NCBI RefSeq assembly: GCF_009928685.1
Contig: NZ_WWEO01000043.1
Span: 186,001 to 250,000, forward strand
From: Mucilaginibacter agri
GTDB taxonomy: Bacteria; Bacteroidota; Bacteroidia; Sphingobacteriales; Sphingobacteriaceae
Direction of reading: 5' to 3'
Length of the DNA stretch: 64,000 bases
Of this stretch, positions 9,301-15,476 are shown in pieces. The notes beneath the pieces are model-generated. The model saw only the letters and a list, made by a program, of their open reading frames with translations, ran no database searches and was not told the origin of the DNA. Position numbers and translations under genes: made by a program. The first letter of the stretch is position 1; each line of letters starts with the position of its first letter.

Positions 9301-9546
9301 GAATGCCAGCCACTGACCATCTGGCGATACCCGCGGGCTAGTCTCTTGGCCCTGCATGGCCGTAAGCCTTACAGCAACGGGGTTGTTTACATCTGCTTTC
9401 CACAAATCGCCCTCATAACTGAAAATAATTGTTTTGCCATCGGGTGTTAGCGCAGGGTAAGAGGTAAAGTAAACCTCCTGACGCTGAGCAGATGCCGAGG
9501 CGTTGATTAGAAATGCTGAAAACAAAAGCAGGTAAAGTTTTTTCAT
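6364..9546 (-). CDS. Tricorn-like S41 family serine protease, exported
   Basis: This 1060-residue protein has a signal peptide (KKLYLLLFSAFLINASASAQ). Two N-terminal beta-propeller regions with repeated SPDG motifs (ALTPDGKTIIFSYEGDLW, SPDGQWLAFSSN, SPDGKKLAFVSRGELF, FWSPDGRYIYFATS) are followed by a Lys/Pro-rich linker (about residues 545-600). A C1 helical segment, a PDZ domain (about 770-850) and an S41 catalytic core follow. Candidate catalytic residues are His750 (SSHMGF) and Ser967 (EQTLSDGEM), close to the spacing known for Thermoplasma tricorn (His746, Ser965). Tricorn trims peptides released by other proteases; the signal peptide puts this homologue in the periplasm or at the surface. 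It lies upstream of the T9SS-substrate gene on the same strand, but a terminator separates them. Confidence 0.9.
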   Translation of the reverse strand: MKKLYLLLFSAFLINASASAQRQEVYFTSYPALTPDGKTIIFSYEGDLWKADVNNPVAVRLTAMQGQETSPRVSPDGQWLAFSSNQFGNNDVYIMPMAGGDIKQLTYHEASDEVDSWSWDSKTIYFTSSRYNGFSSYKVSKDGGTPVRVFDNYFNTIHGIFEHPQTGELFFSNTWESYRFPQRKHYKGAYNPDIQSYNPKTKAYKQYTNWIGKDFWATLDQKGDIYFVSDEANGEYNLYTFNNGTKTQLTDFKTSVKRPYVSANGSKVAFEKDYQLFVYDVASKQTQKLNFTIFRNNVLPKQQEFEVTGHIEAMDASPDGKKLAFVSRGELFVSDIEGKFIQHIDHGNAERITEVKWLADNRTLIFNQTLGGYVNWYTISADGKGTEKQVTSDKRSNRLLTLNKTRTQGVYLSGRDEVRVIDLKTLTSKTIAHDEIWGFQNSSPGFSPNGEYVFYNAYRNFELDIFVYNVNSGKTTNLTNTGVTESDPFWSPDGRYIYFATSRTQPAYPYGQHDAHIYRMPLQKFDEDFKLDKFNDLFKEEKKEDVKPTDKKDKKTGDKKPVSQQPAPKPPADIDIDTDNLMKRIELISPNFGTQGSPYVIQKGTKTFVYYVSDQMEGKRGIFRTTIEPFEANKTEKVGGADAGGYDIVSSGDKYYVLANGNIFKLNLDQNKVDKIDINYKFDRNLDGEFKQIFDEAWAGLEENYYDGNFHGVDWTAIHKLYATYLPYLNNRADLRLMLNDMLGELNSSHMGFNSSGLEERTTLRYRTMETGISFDNNEPYKVASVIKHSNADHKGINVQAGDKLTAVNGEPVDEKQDRNYYFTKPSLDSELQLTFDRGGKSIDVKIHPESSNDLRGNLYDEWIDNNRKEVTTKSNGRIAYAYMKAMGTGDLETFLEDMVDDAYKKDALILDLRYNTGGNVHDAVLNFLAQRPYLQWQYRDGKRTQQPNFAPAAKPLILLVNEQTLSDGEMTATGFKALGLGKIIGTETYRWIIFTSAKGLVDGSSYRIPAWGCFTLDGKDIEKEGVKPDININTTFTDRLNNNDPQLDKAISEIMKELK

Positions 9547-9581
9547 AATTATTGAGCTTTATTTCTGATACTAATAAAATG

Positions 9582-9589
9582 TATTTTTG
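9582..9589 (+). promoter_or_regulatory. -7 promoter element of the GT4 gene
   Basis: TATTTTTG ends 6 nt before the ATG at 9596. It overlaps an in-frame TTG at 9587 and so argues against that codon as the start. Confidence 0.55.
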
Positions 9590-9595
9590 GACACA

Positions 9596-10894
9596 ATGAA
9601 AGTAGTGCATTTAAACACTTATGATGGTAACGGCGGCGCCGGTAAGGCCTGCCTGAGGTTAAACCGGGCACTATCTGACGAAAATATTGATTCTAAGGTA
9701 ATCGTGCACTACAAATTTGGTAAAAATCCGGATATAGGCACTTTTAATAAAACCGTATTACAAAAAGGGTACACGGCTGCAACCATTATATTAGAACGCG
9801 TGCTGGGCAAGCGCTATTTGAAACCAAACATGCGTACCCCTTTTTCTTTCAGTTGGTTCGGGCGTTCGGTAATAGATCATCCGGATATTAAGGCTGCTGA
9901 TGTGGTGCATTTGCATTGGGTAAATCATAGTTTCTTGAACCCATCACACCTAGCCGAAATCGCTAAACTGAACAAACCTGTGGTATGGACTTTTCACGAC
10001 AGTAACGCCTTTACTGGCGGATGTCACGTGCGCTACACCTGCGATCATTACCAACGCGAATGCGGTCATTGCCCACTGCTGAAGAAGAGTTCGGAAGACG
10101 ATATATCGAACAAAATATGGCATCAAAAAAATGAAGCCTATAAAAAGCTGAACTTTACTATTGTTGCGCCAAGCTCGTGGATGCTCAATTCAGTTCTAAT
10201 GAGCAGCCTTATGAAGGATAAAGCCATTAAACAGATTCCCAATACCCTGGATACTGGGATATTTAGTCCGCGGGACAAGAAAGAGGCCAAAGCATTGCTT
10301 GGCTTACCAACTGATAAATTTATCTTTTTAAGTGGATTCATGCCATCGCGTAAGGATCTGCATAAGGGGACTGAATACCTGATGGAGAGCTTCGAGCTGC
10401 TAAAGACTAAACTTGGTATCAAAGCTGATGATGTTGAATTGGTAATATTTGGCAACCGCGCATCTGACCAATTACCTGTATTCCCTTTTAAAACTACGTT
10501 TTTGGGAACCATCGGAAGCGAGAAAAAGCTAGCCGAATGCTATGCCGCTGCAGATGCCTTTTTGATTCCATCATTGGAAGATAATCTCCCGTATACCGTT
10601 ATGGAAAGCCTGGCTTGCGGTACACCAGTAATAGCGTTTACAACTGGAGGTATACCCGATATGGTGAAGCACGAGCATAATGGTTACCTGGCTACCTACA
10701 AATCGGCTGAAAGCTTTACCGCGGGAATGGAGTGGGCGATAAATTACGCAGACCAGCAACTCTTACAAACACAGGCTCGGGATACTGTGATGGAATACTT
10801 TAGCGAGAAAACCATTGCAAAAAAGCATATTAAGCTGTACGAACAGGCTATTAAATCGGCCAGCACTTCTAACAAGACAAAAGCTAATGTTTAA
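9596..10894 (+). CDS. Glycosyltransferase family 4 (GT-B fold)
   Basis: This 432-residue protein has the N-terminal GT-B pattern (MKVVHLNTYDGNGGAGKACLRLNRAL), the acceptor-side motif VVWTFHDSNAFTGGCH and a central GFMPSRKDLHKGTEYLMESF donor-domain block. The GT4 signature EDNLPYTVMESLACGTPVIAF near residue 325 contains the E(x7)E pair that binds the nucleotide sugar. It is a retaining cytoplasmic glycosyltransferase, probably for surface polysaccharide. The internal Cys/His cluster (GGCHVRYTCDHYQRECGHC) matches a subgroup of GT4 enzymes and may bind metal. It overlaps the next glycosyltransferase gene by 8 nt, and the gene is divergent from the tricorn-like protease gene. Confidence 0.9.
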   Translation: MKVVHLNTYDGNGGAGKACLRLNRALSDENIDSKVIVHYKFGKNPDIGTFNKTVLQKGYTAATIILERVLGKRYLKPNMRTPFSFSWFGRSVIDHPDIKAADVVHLHWVNHSFLNPSHLAEIAKLNKPVVWTFHDSNAFTGGCHVRYTCDHYQRECGHCPLLKKSSEDDISNKIWHQKNEAYKKLNFTIVAPSSWMLNSVLMSSLMKDKAIKQIPNTLDTGIFSPRDKKEAKALLGLPTDKFIFLSGFMPSRKDLHKGTEYLMESFELLKTKLGIKADDVELVIFGNRASDQLPVFPFKTTFLGTIGSEKKLAECYAAADAFLIPSLEDNLPYTVMESLACGTPVIAFTTGGIPDMVKHEHNGYLATYKSAESFTAGMEWAINYADQQLLQTQARDTVMEYFSEKTIAKKHIKLYEQAIKSASTSNKTKANV

Positions 10895-11639
10895 GCCAAA
10901 ACTCAGCATCATAACTATAGTTTATAACAACGTACGCGACATAGAACGTACCGTCAAATCGATCATCGGCCAAACATATAACAATATAGAATATGTGGTT
11001 ATCGATGGTGCCTCCAACGACGGCACATTAGATATCCTAAACAAGTACCGCCAAAGTATTAACGTATTTGTAAGCGAACCCGACAAAGGCATTTACGATG
11101 CTATGAACAAAGGGCTTGCCTTGGCAACTGGTGACTACGTACTATTTATGAATTCGGGTGACGAGATCTACGCCCTGAATACCGTAGCCAATATTTTTGC
11201 ATCTTCTCCCGATGCCGACATTTATTATGGCGAAACTGAGATGATTAATGATGCCGGTGAAAGCCTCGGCCAGCGCAGGCATCAGGCGCCCAAAAACTTT
11301 ACCTGGCGCGATTTTAAATATGGTATGAGCGTTAGTCACCAAGCTATTTACATCAAACGCTCGTTAACCGAACCCTACGACAAACGTTATTCCTTAAGTG
11401 CCGATATTGATTGGATATTAAAGGCGGCTAAAAAAGCGAAGAAGATTGTCAACGTAAATCACTACGTAGCCAAATACTTGGTAGGGGGGATGTCTAAAAA
11501 GAAACATCGACAAAGCTTAAAAGAACGCTTCCGGATTATGCGGGAATATTATGGATTGATACCTACCATATTTAACCACGGCATTATTGCCTTTAATTTG
11601 GGTTGGTATTGGTTAAAGAATAGAAGAACGAATGATTAA
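10887..11639 (+). CDS. Glycosyltransferase family 2 (WcaA-like)
   Basis: This 250-residue GT-A enzyme has the classical N-terminus KLSIITIVYNNVRDIERTVKSI, the nucleotide-binding DGASNDGT motif and the later ATGDYVLFMNSGDEIY segment, where a DxD-like acidic site normally lies. SADIDWILKAAKK supplies the family's ED-like catalytic region. I use the ATG at 10887, which overlaps the upstream GT4 stop by 8 nt; a longer in-frame start at 10815 would add 24 non-conserved residues inside the GT4 gene. The two enzymes probably act in the same glycan pathway. Donor and acceptor cannot be inferred. Confidence 0.9.
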   Translation: MFKPKLSIITIVYNNVRDIERTVKSIIGQTYNNIEYVVIDGASNDGTLDILNKYRQSINVFVSEPDKGIYDAMNKGLALATGDYVLFMNSGDEIYALNTVANIFASSPDADIYYGETEMINDAGESLGQRRHQAPKNFTWRDFKYGMSVSHQAIYIKRSLTEPYDKRYSLSADIDWILKAAKKAKKIVNVNHYVAKYLVGGMSKKKHRQSLKERFRIMREYYGLIPTIFNHGIIAFNLGWYWLKNRRTND

Positions 11640-12124
11640 TCTCGAAGCGTTATTCCGGGTACGAGAATCCCTCTCTCGTAGGGTCTAATGCTTTGATCAA
11701 AGTAATTGCTATAATGACTGTGATGTGCAGTTATTTGCGTCAGTCTGCTCATAGCCGCAGGGGCTTAGTTACTTTTGGCTTGATCCAAAAGTAACCAAAA
11801 GATCAAGACGCAAAAAAGCTCCTCCACACAAATCCAATACACGGCCACGCTTTTGCGTCTAGGCCAGCGCGCAAGGTGATGAGCCAACTGGTTTATGTCC
11901 GAACTAACGATTGTCTCAACATCGCCTTTCCCCATGCAGCATTGGCAATGTTGCGGTAACAATAGGTATTGCTAAAGCACTGCACATTCATAGCGACAGG
12001 GCCCGGCTGCGACTTTTCTTTTTGGTACTTTTTCTTTTGAGAGAAAAGAAAAAGTACGTCCACTGACGATTCATAAAGCACTCGACCCTTCCTAATGAAA
12101 AACGAATTAAAAAGCAGTTCAAAT
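11640..12124. other. Gene-free intergenic stretch between GT2 and YfhO genes
   Basis: No convincing gene lies here. Short antisense ORFs end in Lys/Gln-rich translations of hairpin DNA and carry no domain. The central part (11768-12057) is a hairpin-ended repeat described separately; 11640-11767 shows nothing recognisable. Confidence 0.6.
11768..12057. repeat. Hairpin-ended repeat element of about 290 bp
   Basis: The left end is an 11-bp hairpin (11768-11778 / 11785-11795, core TTACTTTTGG/CCAAAAGTAA). The right end is a 14-bp hairpin (12025-12038 / 12044-12057, core GTACTTTTTCTTTT and complement). Read inwards, both ends continue with similar sequence (AAGTAACCAAAAG..CGCA on the left; AAGTACCAAAAAG..CGCA on the right, reverse strand). 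They are therefore imperfect inverted ends. No transposase is present, so it would be non-autonomous if mobile. Confidence 0.5.
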
Positions 12125-12160
12125 AAAAAAAGGCCGATAGTTTAATTATCGGCCTTTTTT
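12125..12160 (-). terminator. Intrinsic terminator of the YfhO-like gene
   Basis: A 9-bp GC-containing stem (12131-12139 / 12147-12155, AGGCCGATA/TATCGGCCT) is flanked by an A-run and a T-run. It lies 20 bp after the YfhO stop on the minus strand and could work in both directions. Confidence 0.85.
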
Positions 12161-12179
12161 GTATATACATTAAGAATAC

Positions 12180-14657
12180 TTACGCTTTTGCAGCCTTCTT
12201 TTTATTCTCGGTATAAACAACACCGCCCAAGGCCAATACTAATAATATTGAACCAGCTAATGAGATACCCTCGCCGGTATAGTATGATGCCGGGTGGAAG
12301 ATAAACTCGATTTTGTGGTTACCCACCGGTAGTTGTGCGGCACGCAGTAAATAGTTGGCGCGGAAATAAGGTGCTTCTTTGCCGTCAATCAGCATCTTCC
12401 AGCCTTTGTCATAGTAAATCTCAGAGAATACAGCAATTTGCGTAGCTGTAGAACCACTTTGATATACCATATGATCTGGCGAATAACTGGTTAGCTCGAT
12501 CGTTGCGTTAGGATCTACGCCTGTTTGTTTTTCATCAATCATGCTGCGGAACTTTTTGTCTACGATGGCCTCTTCTTTTGGAGAGAAACTGCTGATCACC
12601 TGCATTTCCTGATCGGCATTGTCAACATAGCGCACATTTTTAACAAACCAAGCATGGCCACAAGCTCCGCTATTTACCTGCATACTTAAAGTTTGGTTTT
12701 TGGGGTCTTGGGTGATGATGTATTTAGTATTCAGCATATCCAATACATCCTGATTAACGCTTTTGCTAAACTGATTGTCAAATACTTCCTGAATACGTTT
12801 CAACCTTGCAGCAGAATAACCGCCGATTGATTTATGGAAATACGGAGTAATGAAATCCTGGTTAACCGGTTGTGTTAAGTCGAATACGCGGTAATCAGGA
12901 TCTTTATCACGTAGTATAATATTATCAACCTCGCGTGGTTGTGGTTTCTGTACATCTGTTTTGGCAACAAAGGCATCTTCTTTCAGGTAGCGTTTGTCTA
13001 TCTGCCACATATCAAACAACGTAGCTGCTAATATGATCAGCGATAATACTGTAGCGTTGAATTTTTGCTTGATGAATGCCCACAGTATACCGAAAGTGAT
13101 TAGCACCAAAACTAACGAGCGGATGGCATCCATACGTGCCAAACTAATACGATCCTGAACGATTGCATTTGCAATAGAATTAGCAAAACCGCTGTCGCCT
13201 TTAAAGGCTTGGGTTAGGTAATCTATAATTTGTTGATGTTGCGCTGTTTTAAATGTAAAGAACATATCTGGCGCGGCAGCTAATAATAGGGTAACGCCAC
13301 CAACAATGTATAATGCAATTTTTAGCTTTTTGAAAATTTCGGTTCTGTCTTTGGTAACAATGATCTCGTTAACGGCAAGGAAAGCCAGAATCGGGAAGCA
13401 AAGCGCGGCGATAACCATGATCGACTCTACCACGCGGAACTTGTTGTAAAGCGGGAAGTAGTTAAAGAACAGATCGGAAAAGAACGATAGATTGCGGCCA
13501 TAAGAAAGCAGGAAGCTTAGTATAACAGCCGCTAATAACCACCATTTAAGGCGATTTTTAACAATGAACAAGCCTAATACGAATAAGAAAACAACGATAG
13601 CGCCGAAATAGAACGGACCTTCGGTAAAAGTTTTATCACCCCAATAAGTTGAAAGGCCAACGCTGCCTAATTGTTGTACATAGTTTATCGCCTGATCTTC
13701 GGGCACACCCTTAGAAGTAAAAGCTTTAGCAACATTAGAAGTATTATCAAGCGAATATAGCGTTGATGAACCGCCGCCATACAGGTTAGGCACCAAAATG
13801 GTAAAAGTTTCGCCAATGCCTTCGCTCCACTCGTATGCGTAATCTTTATCTAAACCGTTGCTTGGTTCTTTAGCGTTTTTAGTAAGATTTGATTTACCAC
13901 GTAAACTATCACCAGCATAATCTGCAGTGCTCCACAGGGTTGATGCATTTACAGCAAGGGCCAGCAACGTTGCAGCGCCAAGGTAGCCCACTGCTTTGAA
14001 GAAAGAGCCTGTAGTTTTGTTTTTTATAGCATTATAAATTTCGAATATAACCAGGACCAAAATAGCCAGCATTAAATAATAGGTCATTTGAATGTGGTTG
14101 GCGCGGATCTCAATAGCAAGAAATAAAGCTGTTAGCGTTGCGCCCGTAAAATATTTGCCCCTTAGGGTTAGTAAAATACTTGCTAGTATAGGCGCAAAAA
14201 AAGCTATTGCATAGGCTTGGTTGGCGTGTCCCGCCAGCAATATTATAAAATTGTAAGATGAAAAAGTGACGGCAATGGCACCGGCAGCAGCAAGCCAGGG
14301 GTTAAGCTCCAACACACAGAAAAGGAAATAAGCGCCCAGCAACAGTAGTAGAACCGTATCAACCGGAGCTGGGAAAACGGTTTTTAGGCCGTCGATAATG
14401 TGGGTAGTAATGTTGTTGGTATATGGCGCCCAGATCTGATAAGTGGGCATACCGCCAAATATCTGGTTGGTCCATAAAATGGTAGTGTCTTTGGCACGGT
14501 AATCCATAATCTCTTTTTGAGTGGATTGCGCACGGGTTACGTCGTTTTGTCCGAGGGTTTTGCCCTGGAAGGCCGGCGTGAAATACAAGAAACAAATTAC
14601 TATGAAAATTCCGATAATGGCGAAGTGTGTCCCATTTCGCTTAAACCAATTGCCCAT
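12180..14657 (-). CDS. YfhO family membrane protein (GT-C-like)
   Basis: This 825-residue multi-pass membrane protein begins with TM1 (HFAIIGIFIVICFLYFTPAF), then a long extracytoplasmic loop with the family-typical Q-N-D segment (QGKTLGQNDVTRAQST). About 12-13 hydrophobic helices follow, then a soluble C-terminal domain with DPDYRVFDLTQPVNQDF and a final TM helix. YfhO proteins have a GT-C-like topology and are linked in Firmicutes to glycosylation of lipoteichoic acid; in Bacteroidota they are widespread but poorly characterised. It is probably a lipid-linked-sugar glycosyltransferase. A single gene with its own promoter and terminator. Confidence 0.85.
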   Translation of the reverse strand: MGNWFKRNGTHFAIIGIFIVICFLYFTPAFQGKTLGQNDVTRAQSTQKEIMDYRAKDTTILWTNQIFGGMPTYQIWAPYTNNITTHIIDGLKTVFPAPVDTVLLLLLGAYFLFCVLELNPWLAAAGAIAVTFSSYNFIILLAGHANQAYAIAFFAPILASILLTLRGKYFTGATLTALFLAIEIRANHIQMTYYLMLAILVLVIFEIYNAIKNKTTGSFFKAVGYLGAATLLALAVNASTLWSTADYAGDSLRGKSNLTKNAKEPSNGLDKDYAYEWSEGIGETFTILVPNLYGGGSSTLYSLDNTSNVAKAFTSKGVPEDQAINYVQQLGSVGLSTYWGDKTFTEGPFYFGAIVVFLFVLGLFIVKNRLKWWLLAAVILSFLLSYGRNLSFFSDLFFNYFPLYNKFRVVESIMVIAALCFPILAFLAVNEIIVTKDRTEIFKKLKIALYIVGGVTLLLAAAPDMFFTFKTAQHQQIIDYLTQAFKGDSGFANSIANAIVQDRISLARMDAIRSLVLVLITFGILWAFIKQKFNATVLSLIILAATLFDMWQIDKRYLKEDAFVAKTDVQKPQPREVDNIILRDKDPDYRVFDLTQPVNQDFITPYFHKSIGGYSAARLKRIQEVFDNQFSKSVNQDVLDMLNTKYIITQDPKNQTLSMQVNSGACGHAWFVKNVRYVDNADQEMQVISSFSPKEEAIVDKKFRSMIDEKQTGVDPNATIELTSYSPDHMVYQSGSTATQIAVFSEIYYDKGWKMLIDGKEAPYFRANYLLRAAQLPVGNHKIEFIFHPASYYTGEGISLAGSILLVLALGGVVYTENKKKAAKA

Positions 14658-14683
14658 TCGTGTTTAAAAAATAATTTAATCTC

Positions 14684-14691
14684 CAAAAATA
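14684..14691 (-). promoter_or_regulatory. -7 promoter element of the YfhO-like gene
   Basis: On the minus strand TATTTTTG ends 26 nt before the ATG at 14657. Confidence 0.45.
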
Positions 14692-14723
14692 GAAATTTGA
14701 ACGAGAATAGAAACGATTAGTTT

Positions 14724-15020
14724 TTATAGTGTTGGCGAGCACGTTTTGTGCAGGAACAGCAGAATACCAGCAACTTCTACAACAAGGCTGATACCGTAAG
14801 CAATGAGCATAACTTTGGTAAGCTCTTCGCGATAACGACGTACGGTAAAGAAATTATAAGTAGAGAGTAACGCCAGAAATACCCAAAAAAGCCAGTGAAT
14901 AGTGCCGCAGGTTGCAAAAAAAGGCACAATAAAGCATATTAAAACGCTGTTGACTATAATAAGCGAAAATAGCGGTGGTGTGCCGTAATGCCTGCGTTTA
15001 AATACTTCCTCGGGTACCAT
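14724..15020 (-). CDS. Small membrane protein of unknown function
   Basis: This 98-residue protein has three predicted membrane helices: LFSLIIVNSVLICFIVPFF, IHWLFWVFLALLSTYNFF and VMLIAYGISLVVEVAGILLF. A short basic loop (VRRYREELTK) sits between the second and third. It starts 6 bp after the DUF4834 gene, so the two are probably cotranscribed. No family was recognised. It is a real gene by its spacing and well-formed helices; function unknown. Confidence 0.7.
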   Translation of the reverse strand: MVPEEVFKRRHYGTPPLFSLIIVNSVLICFIVPFFATCGTIHWLFWVFLALLSTYNFFTVRRYREELTKVMLIAYGISLVVEVAGILLFLHKTCSPTL

Positions 15021-15026
15021 AATTTG

Positions 15027-15281
15027 TTATTTTACTTCTTCGTAATCAACAAACTCACCTTCAGAATCTGGGATTGCACCTTTTTGAGCAGGTGGAATAT
15101 GATCTATTTTAATAGAGCCAGCTGGCCTTTGTTGTTGACGATATTGACGCTGTTGTGCACTTTGTTGTTGCTGCGCCTTGTTTACCATACCCTGAAAAAG
15201 TGCAGGCAGTAAGAACCTTACCAAGCTGCGCAGGATATACATGATACATATTGAAATGATCAGAAAGCGGATCAAAAGCAT
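15027..15281 (-). CDS. DUF4834 family membrane-anchored protein
   Basis: This 84-residue protein has one N-terminal membrane helix (LLIRFLIISICIMYILRSLVRFLLPALF), a Gln-rich stretch (NKAQQQQSAQQRQYRQQQ, about residues 34-52) and an acidic C-terminal tail (DSEGEFVDYEEVK). This layout is that of the small Bacteroidota family DUF4834, whose function is unknown. It is the first gene of a two-gene minus-strand operon with a near-canonical promoter upstream. Confidence 0.75.
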   Translation of the reverse strand: MLLIRFLIISICIMYILRSLVRFLLPALFQGMVNKAQQQQSAQQRQYRQQQRPAGSIKIDHIPPAQKGAIPDSEGEFVDYEEVK

Positions 15282-15301
15282 ATTTCAAAAATTTAACCTT
15301 A

Positions 15302-15331
15302 CAAATATAAGTATATAACATTTAACGCAAA
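15302..15331 (-). promoter_or_regulatory. Bacteroidota promoter (TTTG-N18-TATATTTG) of the DUF4834 operon
   Basis: On the minus strand a -33 TTTG (15331-15328) is followed after 18 nt by the -7 element TATATTTG (15309-15302). The element ends 20 nt before the ATG. This is the best complete promoter match in the window. Confidence 0.65.
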
Positions 15332-15364
15332 ACGTGCCTGGTTGTTACGGGATATCAATTTGTC

Positions 15365-15470
15365 AATTAGCTAATTTGTTGATTTGACAATGAAAAAACA
15401 ATTTGTTTTTGTAGTCCTTTAAGCCACACCTGTTAATTAACAAATTGACTGATCAACAAATTAGCTAATT
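15365..15470. repeat. 19-bp inverted repeat in the gap between uvrB and the DUF4834 promoter
   Basis: A perfect 19-bp inverted repeat (arms 15365-15383 and 15452-15470, core AATTAGCTAATTTGTTGAT) is separated by 68 bp. Related AT-rich words occur at about 17573-17605 and 19646-19686. The right arm ends 7 bp from the uvrB stop, so it may also act as a weak 3' hairpin. Confidence 0.55.
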
Positions 15471-15476
15471 AAATAA

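Noticed and set aside
11765..12081. Minus-strand ORFs of about 60 codons in the hairpin repeat
   Set aside because: The translations are of palindromic repeat DNA, with poor codon use and no domain.
15365..15470. CRISPR-like array
   Set aside because: Only two inverted copies of one word with an uneven spacer; no regular direct repeats and no cas genes.
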